11,655 bases of DNA from an uncultured Rhodobacter sp. (GTDB taxonomy: Bacteria > Pseudomonadota > Alphaproteobacteria > Rhodobacterales > Rhodobacteraceae), in NCBI GenBank assembly GCA_937901435.1, contig CALGTJ010000442.1, positions 1 through 11,655 of the forward strand, read 5' to 3'. The notes under the pieces are model-generated. The model had not been told where the DNA came from. It searched no databases and was given only the letters and a program-made list of their open reading frames with translations. Made by a program: the position numbers and the translations under genes. Shown here piece after piece: positions 5,192-11,655 of this stretch. Each line of letters opens with the position of its first letter. The stretch's first letter is position 1.

Positions 5192-7231
5192 ATGGATCCG
5201 CTCGTCATCTTTACCCCGTCCGGCAAACGTGGCCGATTTCCGATCGGCACCCCGGTGCTGACAGCCGCACGCCAGCTTGGCGTGGACCTTGATTCTGTTT
5301 GCGGCGGGCGTGGCATTTGTTCCAAATGCCAGATCACCCCCAGCTATGGCGAGTTCTCCAAACATGGGCTGACCGCCGCGCAAACCGCGCTGAGCGAATG
5401 GAACAGCGTCGAAGAGCGTTATGACCAGAAACGCGGGCTGAAAACCGGGCGGCGTCTGGGCTGTCAGGCGACAGTGCAAAGCGATATCGTCATTGATGTG
5501 CCCGCCGAAAGTCAGGTGCATAAACAAGTGGTGCGCAAGGCTGCCACCGCCCGCGATATCATCATGGATCCCGCCACGCGGCTCTATTATGTCGAGGTTC
5601 TGGAACCGGATATGCACGAACCCTCGGGCGATCTGGAGCGGCTGAAAAAAGCGTTGGCCGAACAATGGCAGATCGACACAGATGCCCTGCGCGTCGACCT
5701 GCCGGTGCTGTCCAAGCTCCAGCCCGCTTTGCGCAAGGGCAAATGGGCCGTCACTGTTGCGTTGCATCAGGGGCATAACGACAAACACGAGCGCATCCTT
5801 GATATCTGGCCCGGCTTTACCGAAACGCCGCTTTACGGTCTGGCGATCGATCTTGGCTCGACCACCATCGCCGCCCATCTGTGCAACCTGCGCACGGGCG
5901 AAGTCGCAGCCAGCGCGGGCATCATGAACCCGCAGATCCGCTTTGGCGAAGACCTGATGAGCCGGGTGTCCTATGTGATGATGAACCCCGGCGGCGACGT
6001 GGAAATGACAGGCGTGGTGCGCGATGCGCTGAACGTGCTGACGCAGGATATCGCCACAGAGGCGGGCATCGACGCGCATCAGATCATGGAGGCGGTCTTT
6101 GTCTGCAATCCGGTCATGCACCATCTTTTGCTGGGGATCGACCCGGTCGAACTGGGTCAGGCGCCTTTCGCGCTGGCCACCTCGGATTCCATGTCACTCG
6201 ATGCGCGAGAGTTGGACCTTTCTGCAATGAACCCTGCCGCCCGCGTCTATCTGCTGCCTTGTATCGCGGGCCATGTGGGGGCCGATTGCGCCGCTGTCGC
6301 TCTAAGCGAAGAGCCCAATAAGTCCGATGACCTCGTGCTGATCGTCGATGTGGGCACCAATGCTGAAATCCTGCTGGGCGACAAAAACCGCGTGCTGGCC
6401 TGTTCCTCGCCCACCGGCCCCGCCTTTGAGGGCGCGCAGATCAGTTCCGGCCAGCGCGCCGCTCCCGGTGCCATCGAGCGGGTCGAGATTGACCCCGCGA
6501 CGAAAGAGCCGCGCTTCAAGGTCATCGGCTCTGACCTCTGGTCCACCGATCCCGGCTTTGACGAGGCCATAGCCGTCACCGGCGTCAGTGGCATCTGCGG
6601 GTCCGGCATCATCGAGGCCGTGGCCGAAATGCGCGCCGCTGGCCTGCTGGATGTCTCTGGCCTGATCGGCTCTGCCGAGGCCACGGGCACGGCGCGCATG
6701 CTGCCAGAGGGGCGAACACATTCCTATCTGCTTCATGATGGCACCGCAGATGGCGGCCCGTTGATCACTGTCACCCAAGGCGATATCCGTGCGATTCAGC
6801 TTGCAAAATCAGCGCTTTATGCGGGCGCGCGCCTGCTGATGGACGAGCTTGGAACCGATACCGTCGACCGCGTCGTGCTGGCCGGGGCCTTTGGCGCGCA
6901 TATCTCGCCCAAACACGCGATGATCCTGGGCATGATCCCCGATTGCCCGCTGGACAAGGTCACCTCTGCCGGAAACGCCGCTGGCACTGGCGCGCGTATC
7001 GCCCTGTGCAACCGCGCCGCACGGGCAGAGATCGAGGCGACCGTGCATCAGATCCACAAGGTCGAAACCGCGATAGAGCCGAAATTTCAGGAACATTTCG
7101 TCGCCGCCAACGCCATCCCCCACGCCACTGCGCCCTTTGCAGAACTGGCCAAAGTGGTCACTCTGCCCAACCCCAGCTTTAACACCGGCGGCGACAGAGA
7201 CGGCGGCGGTCGCCGTCGCCGCCGCGCCTGA
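5192..7231 (+). CDS. RACo/RamA-type corrinoid-activation protein: [2Fe-2S] ferredoxin domain plus ASKHA ATPase (DUF4445)
   Basis: The 679-residue protein begins with a plant-type [2Fe-2S] domain. Cys37, Cys43, Cys46 and Cys91 form the ligand set CX5CX2C...C. A linker/middle region (about 105-210) follows, then a large ASKHA (actin/sugar-kinase-like) domain with AIDLGSTTIA (218-227), VDVGTNAEI (385-393), SGICGSGIIEA (466-476) and VVLAGAFGAHI (561-571). RACo and RamA proteins use ATP and the cluster to reduce inactive Co(II) corrinoid back to Co(I). In roseobacters a RamA-like protein has been linked to reactivating a split B12-dependent methionine synthase, so that role is plausible here, but no corrinoid protein or methyltransferase is adjacent. 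GAGG four bases before ATG 5192 supports the start. The tail GGGRRRRRA is encoded by a strongly self-complementary CGG/CGC tract. The cupin gene follows after 15 bp. Confidence 0.9.
   Translation: MDPLVIFTPSGKRGRFPIGTPVLTAARQLGVDLDSVCGGRGICSKCQITPSYGEFSKHGLTAAQTALSEWNSVEERYDQKRGLKTGRRLGCQATVQSDIVIDVPAESQVHKQVVRKAATARDIIMDPATRLYYVEVLEPDMHEPSGDLERLKKALAEQWQIDTDALRVDLPVLSKLQPALRKGKWAVTVALHQGHNDKHERILDIWPGFTETPLYGLAIDLGSTTIAAHLCNLRTGEVAASAGIMNPQIRFGEDLMSRVSYVMMNPGGDVEMTGVVRDALNVLTQDIATEAGIDAHQIMEAVFVCNPVMHHLLLGIDPVELGQAPFALATSDSMSLDARELDLSAMNPAARVYLLPCIAGHVGADCAAVALSEEPNKSDDLVLIVDVGTNAEILLGDKNRVLACSSPTGPAFEGAQISSGQRAAPGAIERVEIDPATKEPRFKVIGSDLWSTDPGFDEAIAVTGVSGICGSGIIEAVAEMRAAGLLDVSGLIGSAEATGTARMLPEGRTHSYLLHDGTADGGPLITVTQGDIRAIQLAKSALYAGARLLMDELGTDTVDRVVLAGAFGAHISPKHAMILGMIPDCPLDKVTSAGNAAGTGARIALCNRAARAEIEATVHQIHKVETAIEPKFQEHFVAANAIPHATAPFAELAKVVTLPNPSFNTGGDRDGGGRRRRRA
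7187..7224 (+). repeat. CGG/CGC-rich self-complementary tract at the 3' end of the RACo-like gene
   Basis: Several mutually exclusive perfect stems can form. Bases 7187-7195 pair with 7215-7223 (9 bp); 7201-7208 pair with 7217-7224 (8 bp, loop of 8); 7199-7205 pair with 7211-7217 (7 bp, loop of 5). The tract encodes the Gly/Arg-rich C-terminus and ends 4 bases before the stop codon, just ahead of the cupin ribosome site. No T-run follows, so it is not an intrinsic terminator. Confidence 0.55.
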
Positions 7232-7234
7232 CAC

Positions 7235-7239
7235 AAGGA
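7235..7239 (+). promoter_or_regulatory. Ribosome binding site of the cupin gene inside the operon gap
   Basis: AAGGA lies 7 bases before ATG 7247 and within the 15-bp gap after the RACo-like stop. This supports co-transcription and the chosen cupin start. Confidence 0.65.
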
Positions 7240-7246
7240 CACAGAT

Positions 7247-7648
7247 ATGGACATTCATCCCGCAGGATCACGCCCCTCTGCCCCCGGCCCGGCCGAGTAT
7301 TTCACTGGTCAGGTGCGCATGGATCCCATCGTCACGGCGCCCGATCCAGCACGGGTGCGCGCGCTTGCTGTGACCTTTGAACCGGGCGCGCGCACCGCTT
7401 GGCACACGCATCCTCTGGGCCAGACGCTGTTTGTGACCGCAGGCGCAGGGCAGGTGCAACTCGAAGGCCAGCCGATCCAGCAGATCCGCCCCGGCGACAC
7501 GGTCTGGATCGCCCCGCACGAACGCCACTGGCACGGCGCGACTGCGACAACAGGGATGACGCATATCGCGATCCAAGAGGCTCTGCAGGGGTCAAATGTG
7601 ACATGGATGGAGCATGTCACCGAGGCGGAATACAGCGGCGCAGCCTGA
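7247..7648 (+). CDS. Single-domain cupin, (R)-hydroxynitrile lyase-like (GtHNL family)
   Basis: This 133-residue protein is one conserved beta-barrel cupin. Motif 1 is PGARTAWHTHPLGQTLF (46-62), with His53 and His55 and with Gln59 where many cupins have Glu. Motif 2 is PGDTVWIAPHERHWHG (82-97), with His94 and His96. His106 lies in MTHIAIQ. Length, opening (FTGQVRMDPI) and ending (WMEHVTEAEY) closely resemble, from memory, the Granulicella tundricola manganese cupin GtHNL. That enzyme binds its metal through H53, H55, Q59 and H94, at the same numbering. GtHNL cleaves or forms (R)-mandelonitrile in vitro; the physiological substrate of such cupins is not known, and 'hydroxynitrile lyase' may be a side activity. 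No signal peptide is seen, so it should be cytoplasmic. It follows the RACo-like gene by 15 bp and is probably co-expressed with it. It converges with dabA. Confidence 0.87.
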   Translation: MDIHPAGSRPSAPGPAEYFTGQVRMDPIVTAPDPARVRALAVTFEPGARTAWHTHPLGQTLFVTAGAGQVQLEGQPIQQIRPGDTVWIAPHERHWHGATATTGMTHIAIQEALQGSNVTWMEHVTEAEYSGAA

Positions 7649-7666
7649 CCTGATAATAGATTTCTA

Positions 7667-7734
7667 ACGACAATTCGAAGTCGTGGTGTCGCCGCAGATA
7701 TCTAGCCGGGGCCCGCGTTCATGCGCAGACCCCG
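7667..7734. terminator. Two hairpins in the convergent gap between the cupin gene and dabA
   Basis: ACGAC (7667-7671) can pair with GTCGT (7680-7684) around 8 bases. CGGGG (7707-7711) can pair with CCCCG (7730-7734), with an inner GCG/CGC (7715-7717 with 7724-7726) and loop TTCATG. Placed between two converging stop codons, they probably act as a bidirectional transcription end. Neither has a good T-run, so intrinsic termination is uncertain. Confidence 0.38.
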
Positions 7735-7746
7735 CCCCTTCCCCCC

Positions 7747-10164
7747 TTACGCCGCAGCGGGTGTCGTCGCAGGGTCCAAGACCCCTTCAATCGCCTGCCA
7801 TTCAAGGTTGGCGACATAGCGCTGCGCCATCTGGCCCGTGTCGTCGAGTGTGAACAGATGCATCCAGCGATTGTCGAAAAGGGCACGCACGCCGGGGTGA
7901 CGGGCGAGGATATCCGACACAGCCTGCGTCGGTGCCTCGACACAGATCGACAGGCGCAGCGGGTCATGGGCAAAATCCGCCCCGTTATGCACCGACTGCC
8001 ACGGCAGACCCACGCGCAGGTTGCCGCCATTGCCCTCGACGACCCCGATCCCACCCGTCACATTGTGCAGCAGCTTGTTGCCCGCGCCAAACAGCTCTGG
8101 CGCAACGACCGACCCGTAATATTGCAGGCTGATCCAGCTGGCGACCACGGCGGGGGCCGTCAGGATCAGCTCTAACACCGCAAAACCTTCGTCCTTTGTC
8201 CAGTCGTAGTCATGCAAAAATGCGCGCCCGTTCAAGGCCTTGCCACGGGTCCGCAGGCGCGGCGCGGCGATAAAGGCATTGCAGCCCGCAAGCGCCCATT
8301 CGGGCCGGGTTTCGGCCCAGTCGACGCTGCGCACTGCCAGCGTGCTCTCTGCCCCGGCGCGCGGCAGACGCAGGGCGCGTTCTGTGCGGGCAAGGGAACC
8401 AGCCTCTGACAGCCAGTGTTTTACCTGTTTGATCCGGTCTTTGGGCGCGGGCTGTGCCGGGTCCTTGTCAAATAGCGTCACGGCATCCGTTGTCGTATCG
8501 TGCAGCGCGCCGATGAACTGCGTATCGGGCGGAATGGTGATGCCCTCGTGTACCAGAGCGCCCCGAAGGTCGCCATCGTTAAGCATATCGGCCAGCAGCC
8601 GGGCGTTCACGTCGCCCTTATAGCCACCGCAGGCCCCACAATGCAGACCGCTGGCGTGTGGGTTGTTCACAACACTGGCCCCATGCCCCACAAACAGGAC
8701 AAGGGGCGCGAAAGTATCGGTCAGGGACATCGCCCGCAGGATCTTGGCCGCAGCCGCGACCCGGTCTGGCAGGGTAAAGTCATCGCTGAACCGGGGCTGC
8801 GGCGACGGTGCCCCAGAGTCCTGGGACAGCCGCAGGGCGTCACGCAGGATCTTGCCCACATAGACCGGACCTGTAGCCTCGACAAAGGCAAAGGACGACA
8901 CCGCCGCCAACTTGAACCGTCCCCACGCGCGCTCTGCCCGCGCGCGCAGCCGGGCCGATTGATCGGCCTTGGCGGTTCCGGCAGAGCCAGCCGCACTGTG
9001 CAAACCGGGGGTCAGCAAAACGGGCAAACGGGCCTCTTCGACATCCGAGGCAAAGCCACGGTGCGCAGGCGTCAGCCCAAAGAACCCTGCAAATCCAAGG
9101 GTTTGGATCGAGGGATCGAGGCTTTCCAAAGCGCGCCTAAACACCTCAGAGCGCACGTCGATACAGAACGCCGCTTGAAGCGCGGGGCGACCATCCGCGA
9201 CATCTGCCGCAGGAGATGACAGGGTGCGCGCAAGCCCCCGCTGGGCCGCGCGCTCTGCCGCTTCCTGTAGAACACCCGCCGCAATCTGGGCCGCTGTCGG
9301 TTCAGGGGCCAGCGCATGAAGGTCACGGATCTCGGACCAGCGCACCGCAAGGGCCGGGGCATATTGCACCAGCAGCGCCTGTTCCCAGATCAGCCGGATC
9401 GTCAGCATATCGGTGGTGATCGGGTCGGTTTGCCCGTTGAGTTCTGCCTGCCACAGCCGCTGACGCGCGACCTGAGACCAGCCCCCCATCCCCAAAAGCA
9501 ATTGCTGAAAATAGCTCGCACAGGTGTCAGGCGTAAGGTCAAGCGCATCACAGGCAAGCACCAGTGCCGTCCGCGCCCGCGTCTGAAGGGTTGCAACCGT
9601 TGCGGCAAATCCCGACAGCCCGGCAATCTCTGGCGTCAGGTCCCGGCTGGCGAAGATCTGCCAGCTTTCAAAGGCACCCCGCCCCGCCGCGACCTGCCAC
9701 AACGCCTGCCCCGTGTCGAAATACCCCGCCGCCCAAGCGCCGATCCGATCCTCGATCAGGCCGGGCCAGTCGATACCCGAGACGTCTTTTGCCAGCTCTG
9801 CAACTGTTGGCAAGGCGGTGATTTTGGTATCCGGTGCCATTGCTGCGGTCTTCAATGCCGCAAGATCCTCGGGCGCGCCTGCGGGGGCCACCGCGAGTGC
9901 CGCGATCAGATCTGCATCCGTGATCCTGCCATCCGCGATCCGCGTCTGATACCATGCGTTCGGCATCGTCACCCGCGCGCCAGCCACGCGCCCCAGCAGC
10001 CCGGACACTTGCGTCAGGGTCTGATCCGTCTGCCCCAGAAAGGGATTGACCGCGACCGTTGCCTCTAGCGACCAAAGTGGTGGGATCGTCCGGCTCGCCA
10101 TTTCCGACATGGCGATAAGTTCAAGATGCGGCCCGGAAAATCCGGCATGTGTGTCCATCTTCAT
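7747..10164 (-). CDS. dabA: DabA, zinc-binding soluble subunit of the DAB inorganic carbon transporter (DUF2309/YbcC family)
   Basis: The 805-residue protein shows the family's beta-carbonic-anhydrase-like zinc site. Cys334 and Asp336 are in AFCIDVRSE, His494 in [12 protein letters not shown], and Cys509 in [11 protein letters not shown]. The spacing from His to Cys (15) equals that of the characterised Halothiobacillus DabA (C351, D353, H524, C539 from memory). Other conserved parts are the N-terminal [17 protein letters not shown] (28-44) and [17 protein letters not shown] (698-714). In the DabAB model, DabA hydrates CO2 to bicarbonate one-way on the cytoplasmic face, energised by ion flow through DabB. 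The start at 10164 is chosen because ATG overlaps the dabB stop as ATGA. An open frame continuing upstream to 10845 is dabB read in another frame. A second ATG two codons on (10158) is possible. There is no strong ribosome site, which fits translational coupling. Confidence 0.94.
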   Translation of the reverse strand: MKMDTHAGFSGPHLELIAMSEMASRTIPPLWSLEATVAVNPFLGQTDQTLTQVSGLLGRVAGARVTMPNAWYQTRIADGRITDADLIAALAVAPAGAPEDLAALKTAAMAPDTKITALPTVAELAKDVSGIDWPGLIEDRIGAWAAGYFDTGQALWQVAAGRGAFESWQIFASRDLTPEIAGLSGFAATVATLQTRARTALVLACDALDLTPDTCASYFQQLLLGMGGWSQVARQRLWQAELNGQTDPITTDMLTIRLIWEQALLVQYAPALAVRWSEIRDLHALAPEPTAAQIAAGVLQEAAERAAQRGLARTLSSPAADVADGRPALQAAFCIDVRSEVFRRALESLDPSIQTLGFAGFFGLTPAHRGFASDVEEARLPVLLTPGLHSAAGSAGTAKADQSARLRARAERAWGRFKLAAVSSFAFVEATGPVYVGKILRDALRLSQDSGAPSPQPRFSDDFTLPDRVAAAAKILRAMSLTDTFAPLVLFVGHGASVVNNPHASGLHCGACGGYKGDVNARLLADMLNDGDLRGALVHEGITIPPDTQFIGALHDTTTDAVTLFDKDPAQPAPKDRIKQVKHWLSEAGSLARTERALRLPRAGAESTLAVRSVDWAETRPEWALAGCNAFIAAPRLRTRGKALNGRAFLHDYDWTKDEGFAVLELILTAPAVVASWISLQYYGSVVAPELFGAGNKLLHNVTGGIGVVEGNGGNLRVGLPWQSVHNGADFAHDPLRLSICVEAPTQAVSDILARHPGVRALFDNRWMHLFTLDDTGQMAQRYVANLEWQAIEGVLDPATTPAAA
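10161..10164 (-). promoter_or_regulatory. ATGA stop/start overlap coupling dabB to dabA
   Basis: On the minus strand the dabB stop TGA (10163-10161) overlaps the dabA start ATG (10164-10162). The bases upstream (ACGAAAGCGAAATC) offer only a weak ribosome site. Re-initiation by the same ribosomes would keep the two subunits in fixed ratio. Confidence 0.7.
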
Positions 10165-11655
10165 GATTTCGCTTTCGTGTCTGAGGTTTTGCGGGACCAA
10201 CCTCTGAGCAGGCGATCCTCGATCGCGTTGATGTAAAGGCCGTTGGACAGATGCACGCGCAAGCCCTGTGCAGCCGGGTGGTGCGACCACAATGGCAGGG
10301 TCGATTGTGCCAGCGCGACGGCGGCAAAGCTGAACAAGGCCAGCAGGATCAGCGCCCATTCCAACGGGCCTGCCGCAGGTGTGGGGGGCAAAATACCCGC
10401 CGTCAGCCATTCTGACCCGCGTTGCAGGGCGAAATAGGCCAGCGTCGCCACCACCGACAACACGGCAGTACGCCGGGTCAGCGCACGTGGGGCCGCATCG
10501 GCCAGACCCTGCGCCAGCAGATAGGCCACGCCAAAGATCAGGATCGCGCCAAGGGCAATTGCCTGCGGTGATTTGTTGCCAAAGCCGACCAAAGCACCAG
10601 CCGCGACATAAACCAGCCCGTAGATCACAATGGCCAGACCAAAGGCGCGCGCGACGGCCCCCAGATCGGGCACGGCGACGGGACCGGGCCTGCGGATGGC
10701 TGCGACCCTTTCGACCGCGCCGCCCGCCGACAGGAACGCGTGCGCCTTGTATAGCGAATGGGCGATGATATGCAGCAGCGCCAGCGGGAACAGCGCGAGG
10801 CCGCATTGCAGGATCATGAACCCCATCTGCGACACGGTGGACCACGCCAGCGAGACCTTAACGGTCGGCTGGGTCAGCATGATCACCCCGCCAAAGAGCG
10901 CGGTTAGCCCACCGATGGCCACCAGAACCGCCAGCACCAGCGGCGACAAAAGCATCACATCGGCAAATCGGATCAACAAGAACCCGCCGCCATTCACAAC
11001 ACCCGCGTGCAGCAGGGCAGAGACCGGCGTCGGCGCCTCCATCACCTCTGTCAGCCAGCCATGTGTCGGAAATTGCGCGGATTTCAGCACTGCGGCCAGC
11101 GCCAGCAAAGCGGCAGCCGCAATCGCAAGCCCGCCGCCCTCGCCAAGGCGCGCAGACCCGATCATCTGCGAGATCTGTATGGTGCCATAGGCCGCAATCA
11201 GCAGGGCCGAGGCGAATAGCAATGCCGCGTCACCGACCCGTGCCGTCACGAATTTCTTATAGGCCGCGCGCTGCGCCGCGATGCGCCCCGGATAGAACAA
11301 CAGCAGGCGATGCAGGCAAAGGCTGGTGGCGATCCATGCCCCCACGAACTGAATAATATTGCCCGATTGGACCAATAGCACCACAGCGGCCAGCGTCGCC
11401 AAAAGCCAAATCGTGAACTCAGTCTGGCCCGCCTCGCCGTCCAGATAGGTCCGCGCGTACCGCACCACGACCCAGCCGATAAAGGTCACCAGTAGCAGCA
11501 TCGACACACTGACCACATCGACCCGCGCCGACAGACCAACACTTGCCAGACCCAAAAGCGGACTGTCACCAGCGCCATAGAGGATCACCATCACAAAGGT
11601 CAGCGCCGCGACCAGCAGGGCCAGCAGCGCGGCCGTCTCGCCGAGGCGGCCCACC
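10161..11655 (-). CDS. dabB: DabB, NuoL/MrpA-like membrane subunit of the DAB inorganic carbon transporter (5' end at or beyond window edge)
   Basis: About 497 residues are visible, with some twelve or more hydrophobic segments. The core proton-channel block [18 protein letters not shown] (191-208) plus [11 protein letters not shown] (208-218) is the signature of the NuoL/antiporter family (Proton_antipo_M), including Lys191 and His216. A second block, [17 protein letters not shown] (295-311), is also typical. Where NuoL has GWE in its fifth helix, this protein reads [18 protein letters not shown] (105-122), a pattern I associate with DabB rather than complex I. It has no other nuo neighbours and is coupled to dabA. 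In the DabAB model it sits in the inner membrane and passes cations to drive CO2 hydration by DabA. The frame is open to the window's last base. The first in-window start candidate is a GTG at 11654, but the true start is probably a little upstream; numbering here is from that GTG. Confidence 0.92.
   Translation of the reverse strand, partial: VGRLGETAALLALLVAALTFVMVILYGAGDSPLLGLASVGLSARVDVVSVSMLLLVTFIGWVVVRYARTYLDGEAGQTEFTIWLLATLAAVVLLVQSGNIIQFVGAWIATSLCLHRLLLFYPGRIAAQRAAYKKFVTARVGDAALLFASALLIAAYGTIQISQMIGSARLGEGGGLAIAAAALLALAAVLKSAQFPTHGWLTEVMEAPTPVSALLHAGVVNGGGFLLIRFADVMLLSPLVLAVLVAIGGLTALFGGVIMLTQPTVKVSLAWSTVSQMGFMILQCGLALFPLALLHIIAHSLYKAHAFLSAGGAVERVAAIRRPGPVAVPDLGAVARAFGLAIVIYGLVYVAAGALVGFGNKSPQAIALGAILIFGVAYLLAQGLADAAPRALTRRTAVLSVVATLAYFALQRGSEWLTAGILPPTPAAGPLEWALILLALFSFAAVALAQSTLPLWSHHPAAQGLRVHLSNGLYINAIEDRLLRGWSRKTSDTKAKS

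Noticed and set aside
5174..6124. A 316-codon minus-strand frame opposite the RACo-like gene
   Set aside because: It is His/Asp/Gly-rich low-information sequence opposite the conserved ferredoxin and ASKHA coding region; no domain or ribosome site supports it.
8500..10068. Two plus-strand frames (239 and 250 codons) opposite dabA
   Set aside because: They have no domains and lie opposite highly conserved DabA motifs; they are complementary-strand artefacts.
10165..10845. In-frame 227-codon N-terminal extension of dabA
   Set aside because: This region encodes the conserved C-terminal part of DabB in another frame, and the extension has no similarity to DabA. The ATGA overlap gives a normal DabA length.

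Overview
The window reads as ordinary chromosomal DNA from an alphaproteobacterium, most likely a marine Rhodobacterales (Roseobacter-group) species. I infer this from the high-GC coding style, the short gaps, and the gene set: an RTX calcium-binding protein with a roseobacter-like architecture, a TIGR02281-type aspartic protease, a RamA/RACo-type corrinoid-reactivation protein, and a DabAB inorganic-carbon pump. No transposase, integrase, tRNA, rRNA, CRISPR array or phage gene is visible, and no stretch over 300 bases lacks a gene.

Left half, + strand (1-4969): the 3' part of a YheS-type ABC-F ATPase; an RTX/hemolysin-type calcium-binding protein with an N-terminal hydrophobic segment and two related beta-rich modules; a MarC-family membrane protein; a membrane-anchored retropepsin-like aspartic protease; and a polytopic membrane protein of unknown function. 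They are separated by 107-220 bp gaps, some with hairpins, so they look like individually expressed genes rather than one operon.

Middle, + strand (5192-7648): a likely two-gene operon with 15 bp between the genes. It encodes a [2Fe-2S]/ASKHA protein of the RACo/RamA family (679 aa) and a small single-domain cupin. The cupin strongly resembles the manganese hydroxynitrile-lyase cupin of Granulicella (GtHNL), including its H53/H55/Q59/H94 metal site.

Right third, - strand (7747-11655): dabB followed by dabA, joined by an ATGA stop/start overlap. DabB is a NuoL/MrpA-like membrane subunit; DabA is a soluble zinc subunit resembling beta-carbonic anhydrases. Together they are expected to trap CO2 as bicarbonate using ion-motive force. 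dabA converges with the cupin operon across a 98-bp gap that can form two hairpins. The 5' end of dabB lies at or just beyond the window edge.

I found no clearly undescribed multi-gene system. The most useful leads are the RACo-like/cupin pair, an intact DabAB pump in what is probably a heterotroph, the two-module RTX protein, the uncharacterised membrane protein at 4286-4969, and several intergenic inverted repeats.
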